64,000 nt of DNA from contig CANMLW010000003.1 in NCBI GenBank assembly GCA_947498705.1, forward strand, positions 230,194-294,193. The letters are read 5' to 3'. This document shows, piece by piece, positions 27,368 to 36,429 of the stretch. Each line of letters starts with the position of its first letter. The stretch's first letter is position 1. Position numbers and translations under genes: made by a program. Source of the DNA: an uncultured Aquimarina sp. (lineage in GTDB: Bacteria > Bacteroidota > Bacteroidia > Flavobacteriales > Flavobacteriaceae). The notes below the pieces were generated by a model that saw nothing but the letters and a program-made list of their open reading frames with translations, was not told the DNA's origin and ran no database searches.

Positions 27368-28504
27368 TTAACTATAACGAACTTTTCTAAGAATTCGAAT
27401 ACTTTCTTTATAAAGTGAATAGATAGCGGGGTCATAAACTTTTAAGTGGGGTTTTGATTCTTCTAATTTTTCTTTTGCCTCATCAAATTCGTTAAAATAA
27501 CAAATCAGATAGGTAGCGGGAAGATTAACAAGATCTTTTTCTTCATTCTTTGACAATGGAATTTTACGTTTTAATTTTTCTAAAAGGGTATTATTACTAT
27601 TATATAAATGATGTAATGTTTTACGATCAAACTGTGGAGGTTCAAAAAGCAATTTGCTTTCTATATCATAACTTGCGTTATCTTTAAAAGTAATTACTAC
27701 TTCTTCTAAAGGATAATAACTAAAGGTATCCTTAAACCCTAATTGCACATATTCTACTATTTTAAACTGATCTTCTGTAAACGATATACTAACTTCATCC
27801 AACTCAGAATAAAACAACTTAACATGTTCATTAATCAACTCAATATCTACTCTAGAATAATATATTTCTCCGTTCTGCCTTTTTTCTTTCGCTGCCCAAC
27901 ATACCACAAAATACTCTTTAAATACTTTATATATTGGGTTATAATCTGTTCTCGAGTCCATAAAATGAAATACTCCATCCAGAGTAAGCTCAATATTATT
28001 CTGAGCATGACTTTCTATCGCACTTACAATTTTAGAATTAATATCTTTCACTTCGATATCGAATACTTTGGGCATACTTATACTTCCGTCTCTAAAAAAA
28101 ACGGCTCCGCCATAGTATTTCCATATGTTTTTACGAAGTGAACATAATTTACCCGCATTAGAACGAATAGAAACCAGCCCTACCACTTTTCCAGAAGGAA
28201 GATGAGGAAACGGGATATTTTCGTAAGAAACTCTAGGGGGATTAGATAGATAGGCATTTACCAAATTCTGGATTTTACTATCATCAAAAAAATCAACTCC
28301 TACTATTTGATTATCAGAATCTTCAACTCCAATTACTATATACGAATTGTTTTTTGGGTTAGAATTCGCTAATGCACAAATGTGCTTTAAAAATTTTGCT
28401 TTCCCTTCTTTTTCACCAATATTAAGCTTCAGTTTTTTGTCATAAAAACTGTTTTCATCATTATGCGCAAGCAAATTTTTAATGAGTAAGCGTTTATTGA
28501 TCAC
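27368..28504 (-). CDS. AlbA_2 (Schlafen-like) domain protein
   Basis: 378 aa. The N-terminal AlbA_2 domain (about 15-150) shows KAKFLKHICALANS, NSYIVIGVEDSDNQIVGVD and FRDGSISMP. This fold is found in many putative RNA- or DNA-binding regulators and some nucleases. Residues 150-378 are a helical domain with no visible HTH or ATPase motif. No toxin, kinase or restriction partner lies nearby, so I see no basis for a defence role. Single gene. Confidence 0.75.
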   Translation of the reverse strand: MINKRLLIKNLLAHNDENSFYDKKLKLNIGEKEGKAKFLKHICALANSNPKNNSYIVIGVEDSDNQIVGVDFFDDSKIQNLVNAYLSNPPRVSYENIPFPHLPSGKVVGLVSIRSNAGKLCSLRKNIWKYYGGAVFFRDGSISMPKVFDIEVKDINSKIVSAIESHAQNNIELTLDGVFHFMDSRTDYNPIYKVFKEYFVVCWAAKEKRQNGEIYYSRVDIELINEHVKLFYSELDEVSISFTEDQFKIVEYVQLGFKDTFSYYPLEEVVITFKDNASYDIESKLLFEPPQFDRKTLHHLYNSNNTLLEKLKRKIPLSKNEEKDLVNLPATYLICYFNEFDEAKEKLEESKPHLKVYDPAIYSLYKESIRILRKVRYS

Positions 28505-28637
28505 TTTTTATAGCTTTTTCATAACTACTATCATTCAAAGCAGGCGGTGTCTTGCATTTTTATAGTAATTAAAGTAATATTTTTATGATAAACTTAGCCA
28601 AATTAATTGGGGTAACAATGAATTAAAAATAAAGAAA

Positions 28638-29390
28638 TTAAAAACTTTTTTTCACAATCGTACTATTTGCTTGAGCAGTTGGCAGTACTACAAGATCAGC
28701 TATATTTACATAGTACGGCCGTGTAATCACAAACGCAATAATATCTGCAATTGCTTCTGGAGTTAGCGGATCAAAACCTTGATACACTTTTGATGCTTTT
28801 TGAATATCTCCTTTAAATCGTACTTTACTAAACTCTGTTTCTACCAACCCAGGATGAATTGCTCCCACTCTGATATTATGATCGTTAAGATCGATTCTCA
28901 TTCCTTTGGTAATTGCATCTACTGCATGCTTAGTCGCACAGTATACATTTCCGTTAGGATACACTTCTTTACCTGCGGTAGAGCCGATATTTATAATATG
29001 CCCTTTTTGTTGTGCAATCATTTTAGGAATTACTGCTTTTGACACATATAGTAACCCTTTTACATTACTATCGATCATAGCATCCCAATCCTCAATATTT
29101 CCTGTTTGTATCGGATCCAGACCATGAGCATTACCTGCATTGTTAATTAAAACATCTATCGAACCAAACGATTTTGGAAGATCACCAATAGCAGAAAAGA
29201 CCTCTTCTTTATTACCCACATCAAAACATAAAGTGTGTATATTGACAGTTCCTTCTAATTCTGATCGCAATGCTTCTAATTTATCTTTTCTTCTACCGCA
29301 AAGAATAAGATTGACCTTACGCTTTGCAAATTCAATTGCCGTAGCCCATCCAATCCCACTGGTAGCACCCGTTATCAAAGCTGTTTTCAT
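28638..29390 (-). CDS. Short-chain dehydrogenase/reductase, YdfG-like
   Basis: 250 aa, classical SDR. The cofactor loop is TGATSGIG (8-15), and CGRRKDK nearby favours NADP over NAD. NNAG and the catalytic Y-x3-K (YCATK) follow, with the GSTAG serine before them. It is closest in pattern to NADP-dependent 3-hydroxy-acid (serine/threonine/malonic semialdehyde) dehydrogenases, but the substrate is not fixed by sequence. It is divergent from moxR. Confidence 0.9.
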   Translation of the reverse strand: MKTALITGATSGIGWATAIEFAKRKVNLILCGRRKDKLEALRSELEGTVNIHTLCFDVGNKEEVFSAIGDLPKSFGSIDVLINNAGNAHGLDPIQTGNIEDWDAMIDSNVKGLLYVSKAVIPKMIAQQKGHIINIGSTAGKEVYPNGNVYCATKHAVDAITKGMRIDLNDHNIRVGAIHPGLVETEFSKVRFKGDIQKASKVYQGFDPLTPEAIADIIAFVITRPYYVNIADLVVLPTAQANSTIVKKSF

Positions 29391-29737
29391 TTGTTTTTTT
29401 TATATTATTATTTTTCAATGATTAGGTAAAATGGGTAACTGTTATGTTTGGGTACCACTACCAAATTATCATTATATATTTCACATTCAATTTTTTTGCA
29501 AAAAACTGCAACACCCTTACAAGCAATACGTCTTTTCATATACTCATCATATAAATGATGAAAATCGTTGTGTTCATATTTTTGTAAAAGCTGTTAAATA
29601 TACTATGAAAAGGATAGAGAAAACCGGGTTTTAAGCATACATTTAACCAAGAATTAACAAGTTTGCAAAATTTATTTCAACAATTTGCAATGTTGAATTA
29701 TGAATATTAAATTCACGCCTTTAAAAAATTAAAATAA
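29391..29737. other. Divergent SDR/moxR gap
   Basis: 347 bp. Two exact TAnnTTTG strings occur on the plus strand, TATGTTTG (29443-29450) and TATTTTTG (29577-29584), neither with a -33 TTG at normal spacing. The second could drive the Bat operon with a leader of about 150 bases. A 67-codon open frame at 29431-29634 has no coding signs. Confidence 0.4.
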
Positions 29738-30739
29738 ATGGAAGAAAACAGTTCTATTGATATTGCTTCGATCAACCAAAAAATAGAAAAAGAGTCTGCT
29801 TTTGTAGATTTACTTACTTTGGAAATGAATAAAGTAATTGTTGGCCAAAAACACATGGTAGAGCGTTTACTTATTGGATTACTTGGTCAAGGTCATATTT
29901 TGCTAGAAGGAGTTCCTGGATTGGCAAAAACACTGGCTATAAACACACTATCCAAAGCAGTTCACGGTAGTTTTAGTCGTATTCAGTTTACACCCGATTT
30001 ATTACCCGCAGATGTTGTAGGTACCCTAATATTTAATATGAAAGAAAATGATTTTTCTATTAAAAAAGGGCCCATTTTTGCCAATTTTGTTTTGGCAGAT
30101 GAGATTAACCGTGCCCCTGCAAAAGTACAAAGTGCTTTGCTAGAGGCTATGCAAGAAAAACAGGTTACCATTGGTGATGAAACTTTTATACTTGACAAGC
30201 CATTTTTGGTTATGGCTACACAAAACCCTGTCGAGCAAGAAGGAACCTATCCGTTACCAGAAGCACAGGTAGACCGTTTTATGTTAAAAACAGTGATTGA
30301 TTATCCAAAATTAGATGAGGAGCAACTTATCGTGAGAGCGAATCTTAAAGGTTCTTTTGAGAAGGTAAACCCTGTGGTTTCTCTCGAACAAATCCTGAAC
30401 GCTCAAAAAGCGGTAAAAGAGGTATATATGGATGAGAAAATCGAAAAATATATTCTTGATATTATTTTTGCTACTCGATATCCAGAAAAATATGGTTTAG
30501 AAGAATTAAAACCACTCATTAACTTTGGAGCATCACCACGTGGTAGTATTAACCTGGCTAGCGCTGCCAAATGTTATGCATTTATTAAGCGAAGAGGGTA
30601 TGTAATTCCAGAAGATGTACGTGCCGTAATACATGATGTTTTACGTCATCGTATTGGTATTACTTACGAAGCAGAAGCAGAAAATGTAACTTCAGAAGAT
30701 ATTATCAATAAAATTGTAAACGAAATAGAAGTACCATAG
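29738..30739 (+). CDS. MoxR-family AAA+ ATPase
   Basis: 333 aa. Walker A GVPGLAKT lies at 58-65 and Walker B LADEIN at 119-124. Sensor and arginine-finger elements (ATQNPVEQEGTYPLPEAQVDRF, FGASPRGSINLASAAK) follow. MoxR ATPases act as chaperones that mature or remodel VWA-domain partners. It is the first gene of the Bat operon here, upstream of a DUF58 protein and two VWA proteins, the standard order in Bacteroidota. Confidence 0.94.
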   Translation: MEENSSIDIASINQKIEKESAFVDLLTLEMNKVIVGQKHMVERLLIGLLGQGHILLEGVPGLAKTLAINTLSKAVHGSFSRIQFTPDLLPADVVGTLIFNMKENDFSIKKGPIFANFVLADEINRAPAKVQSALLEAMQEKQVTIGDETFILDKPFLVMATQNPVEQEGTYPLPEAQVDRFMLKTVIDYPKLDEEQLIVRANLKGSFEKVNPVVSLEQILNAQKAVKEVYMDEKIEKYILDIIFATRYPEKYGLEELKPLINFGASPRGSINLASAAKCYAFIKRRGYVIPEDVRAVIHDVLRHRIGITYEAEAENVTSEDIINKIVNEIEVP

Positions 30740-30824
30740 CGATTGTTGATTTTAGAATTACGAGTCGTACTACCAAAAAGTGTTACCATCGTAAATCACA
30801 TAATCATAAATCAAAACAACAACC

Positions 30825-31691
30825 ATGGATACCAAAGAGTTACTTAAGAAAGTACGAAAAATCGAAATCAAAACACGTCGCTTAAGCGATCATATTTTTG
30901 GAGGAGAATATCATTCTACCTTCAAGGGTCGTGGTATGACTTTTAGTGAAGTACGGCAGTATCAATTTGGAGATGACGTAAGAAATATCGATTGGAACGT
31001 AACCGCTCGGTATAATGAACCATATATCAAAGTTTTTGAAGAAGAACGAGAACTTACTATGATGCTTATGGTAGACGTTTCTGGATCTCAACTTTTTGGA
31101 ACCCAAGAACAATTCAAAAAAAGTATTCTAACAGAAATTGCAGCTACACTAGCTTTTTCTGCAACACAAAACAATGATAAGATAGGGTTAATCTTATTTA
31201 CCGACGAAATCGAACTTTTTATACCACCCAAAAAAGGGAGATCTCATGTACTACGCATTATTCGTGAATTATTAGAATTTGAACCAAAAAGTAAAAAGAC
31301 GAATATCACCGAAGCTTTAAAGTTTTTATCCAATGTTATGAAAAAGAAAGCTATTGTATTTATACTTTCTGATTTTATAGCAGATGATTATCAGCAAACC
31401 TTAAAAATTGTTTCAGGAAAACACGATGTAACAGGTATACGTGTTTATGATAGAAGAGAAGAAGAGATTCCAAATTTGGGAATGGTACAGATGGAAGATG
31501 AAGAAACAGGAGAACTTTTATTAGTGAATACAGCTTCAAAAAAGACACGAATTAATTATAGTGCGTACTATCGTGAAAAAGTACAATATTTTAAAGATAG
31601 CTTTACAAGAAGTGGTGCCGGTTCTTTGAGTAGTAGGATTGACGAAAGTTATGTAAAAAAATTACTAGGCTATTTTAAAAGAAGAGGATAA
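30825..31691 (+). CDS. DUF58 domain protein
   Basis: 288 aa, soluble. The DUF58 signature GRGMTFSEVRQYQFGDDVRNIDWNVTARY is present in parts across residues 30-60. The following VWA-like fold keeps DVSGSQ, a MIDAS-type DxSxS. It is an obligate neighbour of MoxR and probably its adaptor. It lies 85 bp after moxR and 13 bp before the next gene. Confidence 0.9.
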   Translation: MDTKELLKKVRKIEIKTRRLSDHIFGGEYHSTFKGRGMTFSEVRQYQFGDDVRNIDWNVTARYNEPYIKVFEEERELTMMLMVDVSGSQLFGTQEQFKKSILTEIAATLAFSATQNNDKIGLILFTDEIELFIPPKKGRSHVLRIIRELLEFEPKSKKTNITEALKFLSNVMKKKAIVFILSDFIADDYQQTLKIVSGKHDVTGIRVYDRREEEIPNLGMVQMEDEETGELLLVNTASKKTRINYSAYYREKVQYFKDSFTRSGAGSLSSRIDESYVKKLLGYFKRRG

Positions 31692-31704
31692 CTAAGATTT
31701 AAGA

Positions 31705-33372
31705 ATGGCGAATTACGAATTACAACATACAATAAATACCGAACGTACTATTTTCTTTTTTAAAAAGTTTAAAAGGCTATTTTTCATAGTTTTTTTTATT
31801 GTTTTTATAGGACAACAGGGGTATACTCAAGTATCTGCAACTATTGACTCTACCAGTATAAGAATAGGCAGTGAACTAAAATACAAGATGCAGGTTGAAA
31901 CAGATTCTACCCAAATCGTTGTATTTCCAGAAGGACAAACCTTTATGCCTCTCGAGGTAATAGAATCCAGAAAAATAGATACTTCAAAAAACGGAAATCG
32001 TTTCAACTTAACCAAAGAATATGCCCTTACCCAGTTCGACTCGGGGCATTATACGATTCCTCGTCAAAAAGTGCTGATAGGAGACCGTGTATTTTTTACA
32101 GATTCTCTAAAAGTAGAAGTACGAGATGTGTTGGTAGATACTACCAAACAAAAGATGTACGAGATCAAACCTCTTGTGGATGTTAATGCAAAATCGATCA
32201 TCAACTGGAAAAAATGGATTTTATGGATCATTGTTCCGTTACTTTTGCTTGGTCTCATTGCTTTTTTAGTATTTAGAAGAAAGAAACGCAAAGAAGCCAA
32301 AGCCAATGAGCTTCCTCCCTACGAAAGAGCCATATTAGCTTTGCAGCGTATAGATGAATCTCATTTATTAGAACAAGATTCTCATAAAGAGTACTATTCG
32401 CAATTAAGCGATACTGCTCGTAAATATATTGATGAAGAAGTGTACGATCATGCCATGGAAAGTACCACAGACGAATTGATTGCCAGGTTAGATGAGGAAA
32501 TTAAATCTGGATCGCTTAATTTGGATAAACAAACAGTAGAGGAACTTAAAAAAGTACTGAAAACTGCCGACATGGCTAAATTTGCAAAATCCAAACCCGA
32601 TGTGTTAACTGCAAGGGCAGACCGTAATGTTATCGAAAACGTAATTCATAAAACCAAAAGTGCAATTCCAGAACCTACAGAAGAAGAATTATTGGCAGAT
32701 GAAGAGTATCGTAAGGAAGTCGCTGACAAAAAGCGTAAAAAGAAAATCATATTAGGGAGTCTGGCTGCTTTTTCTGTAATTGTGATTACACTAATTTCTT
32801 TTATAGTAATTAAAGGATATGATGTTGTAAAAGATTCGATTCTTGGCCATCCAACAAAAGAATTGGCAGCATCCGAATGGATTACGAGTGCCTATGGTTC
32901 TCCTCCAGTGACTATTGCCACTCCAAAAGTTTTGATCCGTAATGCGTTTCAGTTGACCGAAGAGCAAAAACAAATTCTAAAAGGAAATGAAACCTTTGTG
33001 TATGGTAGTCTTTTGGGTAACTTTTATATTACAGTAAGCACAGTTACCTATAACAAAGAAATGAAAATAGATCTGGAAAAAGCGGTAGAAGGTTCTATTG
33101 GAGGAATGGAAGCAGATGGAGCTAAAAACATCACATTTAAAACAGATGAATACGAAACTTTAAATGGTGCAAAAGGACTAAAAGTATATGGAGGGCTCGA
33201 TGTAAAAAACCTGATAACCAATAAAACTCAAAAATCTGAATATTTGATGTTGAATTTTAAGGAAAAAGGAGGTTTTCAGCAGATTCTTGTAGTTTACTCT
33301 AAAGAAGACCGCTATGCAAAGGATATTGCAGAACGTATTATTAATTCTGTAGAACTTAAAAACGCCAAGTAA
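31705..33372 (+). CDS. Bat-operon membrane protein with extra C-terminal domain
   Basis: 555 aa. After an N-terminal signal segment (about 18-41), a BatD-like or DUF4381-like periplasmic region (45-165) leads to a first transmembrane helix (about 170-190) and a cytoplasmic helical domain (205-330). A second transmembrane helix (about 350-370) is followed by a 185-residue domain with alternating strands. Family members I know usually end after the cytoplasmic domain, so the second half looks additional. The start is doubtful: the first 20 codons look non-coding-like, but no better ATG exists. The gene lies 2 bp before batA. Confidence 0.75.
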   Translation: MANYELQHTINTERTIFFFKKFKRLFFIVFFIVFIGQQGYTQVSATIDSTSIRIGSELKYKMQVETDSTQIVVFPEGQTFMPLEVIESRKIDTSKNGNRFNLTKEYALTQFDSGHYTIPRQKVLIGDRVFFTDSLKVEVRDVLVDTTKQKMYEIKPLVDVNAKSIINWKKWILWIIVPLLLLGLIAFLVFRRKKRKEAKANELPPYERAILALQRIDESHLLEQDSHKEYYSQLSDTARKYIDEEVYDHAMESTTDELIARLDEEIKSGSLNLDKQTVEELKKVLKTADMAKFAKSKPDVLTARADRNVIENVIHKTKSAIPEPTEEELLADEEYRKEVADKKRKKKIILGSLAAFSVIVITLISFIVIKGYDVVKDSILGHPTKELAASEWITSAYGSPPVTIATPKVLIRNAFQLTEEQKQILKGNETFVYGSLLGNFYITVSTVTYNKEMKIDLEKAVEGSIGGMEADGAKNITFKTDEYETLNGAKGLKVYGGLDVKNLITNKTQKSEYLMLNFKEKGGFQQILVVYSKEDRYAKDIAERIINSVELKNAK

Positions 33373-33374
33373 CA

Positions 33375-34379
33375 ATGTTTGAAAATTTCACATTCGAAGA
33401 CCCTCAGTTTTTTTGGCTGTTTCTATTACTTCCATTTGCGATAGCATGGTATATCTGGAAACGTAACAAGCAGCAGGCCGCACTTAAAATCTCTAGTATT
33501 AAAGGGTTTAAAGTGTCGGGAAGTTGGTTAACAAAACTAAAACCTTTGTTATTTGCTCTACGCTTAATCGCTTTATCGCTTATCATCACCGCGCTTGCCA
33601 GACCAAGAACTGTTGATGTTTCTACTAAGACCAAAACGACCAAAGGGATCGACATAGTGATGTCTATAGATGTTTCTGCCAGTATGCTGGCAAAAGACCT
33701 TAGGCCTAATCGATTAGAAGCACTTAAAAATGTAGCCGCAGAGTTTATCAAAGACAGGCCTAATGATCGTATCGGTCTTGTAGTATATGCAGGAGAGAGT
33801 TTTACAAAAACTCCTATTACCAGTGATAAATCTATTGTATTAGGAAGTCTAAAAGGAGTAAAATATGATAATGTTCTCGAAAATGGAACCGCTATCGGAA
33901 TGGGATTGGCAACCTCTGTAAACCGCCTTAAGGATAGTAAAGCCAAAAGCAAAGTAATTATCTTACTAACCGATGGATCCAATAACTCTGGATTTATCGA
34001 TCCCAAAATTGCATCAGAACTTGCCGTAGAATATGGCATTAAAACCTATACCATTGGATTAGGAACAAATGGAATGGCCCTTGCACCAGTAGCGCTATTA
34101 CCCAATGGATCATTTCAATACGGAAGAGTAAAAGTAGAGATCGACGAAGAGTTATTAAAAGAAATAGCAAAAGTTACGGGAGGTAAATATTTTAGAGCAA
34201 CTAATAACAAAAAATTACAACAGATTTATCAAGAAATTGATAAATTAGAAAAAACAGATATCGAAGAATTTAAGTTTTATAATTATGAAGAAAAATTTAG
34301 ATTCTTAGTGCTTCTTGCAGGAGCATTGATTTTTATAGAATTTTTGTTGCGCTATACAGTATTTAGAAGTTTTATTTAA
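33375..34379 (+). CDS. batA: VWA-domain protein BatA
   Basis: 334 aa. Two helices at the N-terminus and one at the C-terminus (about 310-328) bracket a von Willebrand A domain in the periplasm. The MIDAS motif is DVSAS (in SIDVSASM), with downstream Thr and the TDGSNNSG site. BatA is part of the aerotolerance complex described in Bacteroides, which acts in the cell envelope under oxidative stress. It is co-transcribed with the surrounding bat genes. Confidence 0.92.
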   Translation: MFENFTFEDPQFFWLFLLLPFAIAWYIWKRNKQQAALKISSIKGFKVSGSWLTKLKPLLFALRLIALSLIITALARPRTVDVSTKTKTTKGIDIVMSIDVSASMLAKDLRPNRLEALKNVAAEFIKDRPNDRIGLVVYAGESFTKTPITSDKSIVLGSLKGVKYDNVLENGTAIGMGLATSVNRLKDSKAKSKVIILLTDGSNNSGFIDPKIASELAVEYGIKTYTIGLGTNGMALAPVALLPNGSFQYGRVKVEIDEELLKEIAKVTGGKYFRATNNKKLQQIYQEIDKLEKTDIEEFKFYNYEEKFRFLVLLAGALIFIEFLLRYTVFRSFI

Positions 34380-34431
34380 CCCATGATAATAGTGTCAAAA
34401 CGAATTTTATAAAGTAGAAATAGTATTATTT

Positions 34432-35466
34432 ATGTATTTACTCGAAGAAAAAATATATTTCTGGCTATTGTTAAGTATCCCTGTATTAATTCTTTTATTT
34501 ATAGGTGTTGTGATATGGAAAAAAACAACGCAAAAGAAATTTGCAGATACCGCATTACTTAAAAAATTAAGCCCTAACCAATCGATTTTTAAATCTGTTT
34601 TAAAGATTGTTGTCATTAGTCTGGCATTAACCTGTTTTATAGTGGCACTGGTAAACCCAAAAGTAGGAACCAAATTAGAAACCGTAAAACGCGAAGGAGT
34701 AGATGTTGTATTTGCTATTGATGTTTCTAAGAGTATGCTTGCAGAAGATATCGCTCCTAACCGATTAGAAAAATCGAAACAACTAGTTACTCAGATCATT
34801 AATAATTTGGCTAGTGATCGTATCGGTATTATCGCCTATGCAGGTAGTGCATTACCGCAATTGCCAATTACTACCGATTATGCTTCTGGAAAAATGTTTT
34901 TACAAGCAATGAATACCGAAATGCTATCTTCTCATGGTACTGCAATTTCTGATGCTATCGAATTAGCCAAAACCTATTACAATGATGAAGAGCAGACCAA
35001 CAGAGTACTATTTATCATTAGTGATGGAGAGGATCATGAAGGAAATGTAAAAAATATTGCCGAAGAAGCTTCAAAAGAAGGGATCAAAATTTTTACGATT
35101 GGTGTTGGTTCCGAAAAAGGCGCCCCCATTCCAATAAAACGAAACGGAATTATTGAAAGTTATAAAAAAAATAACCAAGGAGAAACTGTTATTACCAAAT
35201 TAAACACCATTACTTTGCAAGATATTGCTAATGAAGCAAACGGTATTTATATCGATGGTAGAAACACTACCCAAGTAGTAGAAGAAGTCAGTACTATATT
35301 GCAAAGCATGGACAAAAAAGAGTTTGAAGCCAAACAATTTGCAGATTTTAAAGATCAGTTTCAATGGTTTCTTGCGGCAGGATTATTATTATTATTTTTA
35401 GATATTTTCTTACTAGAAAGAAAAACATCCTGGGTAAGAAAGCTAAACCTGTTTAACGAACAATAA
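34432..35466 (+). CDS. batB: VWA-domain protein BatB
   Basis: 344 aa, with the same layout as BatA. The MIDAS motif is DVSKS, followed by SDGEDHEG. N-terminal helices lie at about 8-27 and 55-75, and a C-terminal helix at 305-325. BatA and BatB are paralogues that are thought to form a heteromer. The gene follows batA after 52 bp and precedes batC by 12 bp. Confidence 0.92.
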   Translation: MYLLEEKIYFWLLLSIPVLILLFIGVVIWKKTTQKKFADTALLKKLSPNQSIFKSVLKIVVISLALTCFIVALVNPKVGTKLETVKREGVDVVFAIDVSKSMLAEDIAPNRLEKSKQLVTQIINNLASDRIGIIAYAGSALPQLPITTDYASGKMFLQAMNTEMLSSHGTAISDAIELAKTYYNDEEQTNRVLFIISDGEDHEGNVKNIAEEASKEGIKIFTIGVGSEKGAPIPIKRNGIIESYKKNNQGETVITKLNTITLQDIANEANGIYIDGRNTTQVVEEVSTILQSMDKKEFEAKQFADFKDQFQWFLAAGLLLLFLDIFLLERKTSWVRKLNLFNEQ

Positions 35467-35478
35467 GACGAGGAGCAT

Positions 35479-36369
35479 ATGAAGACGATTTTAAGTATTA
35501 TATTTTGTTTACAAGCTGTAGTTCTATTTTCTCAAGAAGAAGATCGAGATCAAATTATTAATGAAGCTAACCGATTTGTAGCAACGGGTAACCAAATATT
35601 GGTAAAAGACGGTAACTTTCCTAAAGCTGAAGGAGAATATAGAAAAGCTATATCTAAAAACCCGGTCGGTTCTACGGCAAAATACAATTTGGCCAACGCA
35701 TATTATAATTCTCAAAAATATGACGAGGCTACCCAACGTTATACAGAAGCCACAAAAGTAGCTACCACAAAATCAGAAAAACATAAAGCGTTTCATAATC
35801 AAGGAAACACTTTTATGGAGCAAAAAAAATATAAAGAAGCTGTCGAAGCCTATAAAAATGCGTTAAGAAATAACCCAAAGGATGATGAAACCAGGTACAA
35901 TCTGGCTTTAGCAAAAAAAATGCTCGAACAGCAGCAGCAGCAACAAAAAAACGATCAGAATAAAGACGATCAAAACAAAGATCAGGATCAGGATAAAGAT
36001 CAGAACCAGGATCAAAACAAAGATCAGGATCAGAAAGAAGGAGATGATGAAAAAGATAAAAAAGGAGATGACGGAGATAAAGAAAAGGACAAGGGAGACG
36101 AAGAAAAGGATGAAAATAAAGATAAGGGTGATGAGGATAAAAAAGACAAAGGTGATGAAGAAAAGGATGAGAACGGAGATCCTAAAGAAAATGAGCAAGA
36201 CAAAGATCAAAAAGGACAACAGCAGCCACAGCAAGTACAAGGTAAATTATCTCCAGAACAGGTTAAAAGTTTGCTAGAAGCCATGAACAATCAGGAAAAA
36301 AAGGTTCAGGATAAGATCAACGCTAAAAAAGTAAAAGGAGCAAAAGTAAAAACAGATAAAGACTGGTAA
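35479..36369 (+). CDS. batC: TPR protein BatC
   Basis: 296 aa. Signal peptide (about 1-19), then tetratricopeptide repeats (about 45-150: PVGSTAKYNLANAYYNSQKYDEA, HNQGNTFMEQKKYKEAVEAYKNALR). A highly charged low-complexity block of Asp, Lys, Gln and Glu follows (about 152-250). The C-terminal 50 residues are conserved helical (LSPEQVKSLLEAMNNQEKKVQ). The DNA of the charged block is repeat-like and may vary between strains. The 3' end (36296-36369) is the start of a tandem duplication. Confidence 0.88.
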   Translation: MKTILSIIFCLQAVVLFSQEEDRDQIINEANRFVATGNQILVKDGNFPKAEGEYRKAISKNPVGSTAKYNLANAYYNSQKYDEATQRYTEATKVATTKSEKHKAFHNQGNTFMEQKKYKEAVEAYKNALRNNPKDDETRYNLALAKKMLEQQQQQQKNDQNKDDQNKDQDQDKDQNQDQNKDQDQKEGDDEKDKKGDDGDKEKDKGDEEKDENKDKGDEDKKDKGDEEKDENGDPKENEQDKDQKGQQQPQQVQGKLSPEQVKSLLEAMNNQEKKVQDKINAKKVKGAKVKTDKDW

Positions 36370-36429
36370 TATTAAAAGATTTTTTAGAATAGATAGCATT
36401 CTTAAAATCTAAAATAATAGTATAGACAC

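Noticed and set aside
27368..29390. Defence island around the AlbA_2 gene
   Set aside because: Neighbours are a phosphatase and an SDR dehydrogenase; no nuclease, helicase or restriction gene.
29443..29450. TATGTTTG as the moxR promoter
   Set aside because: Nearly 290 bp from the start and no -33 element at normal spacing.
29431..29634. 67-codon frame between the SDR gene and moxR
   Set aside because: Aromatic- and His-rich, no homology seen, includes a promoter-like box.
35930..36235. Charged DNA repeats in batC as a mobile or CRISPR-like array
   Set aside because: In-frame low-complexity coding sequence for Asp/Lys/Gln stretches, normal for BatC.
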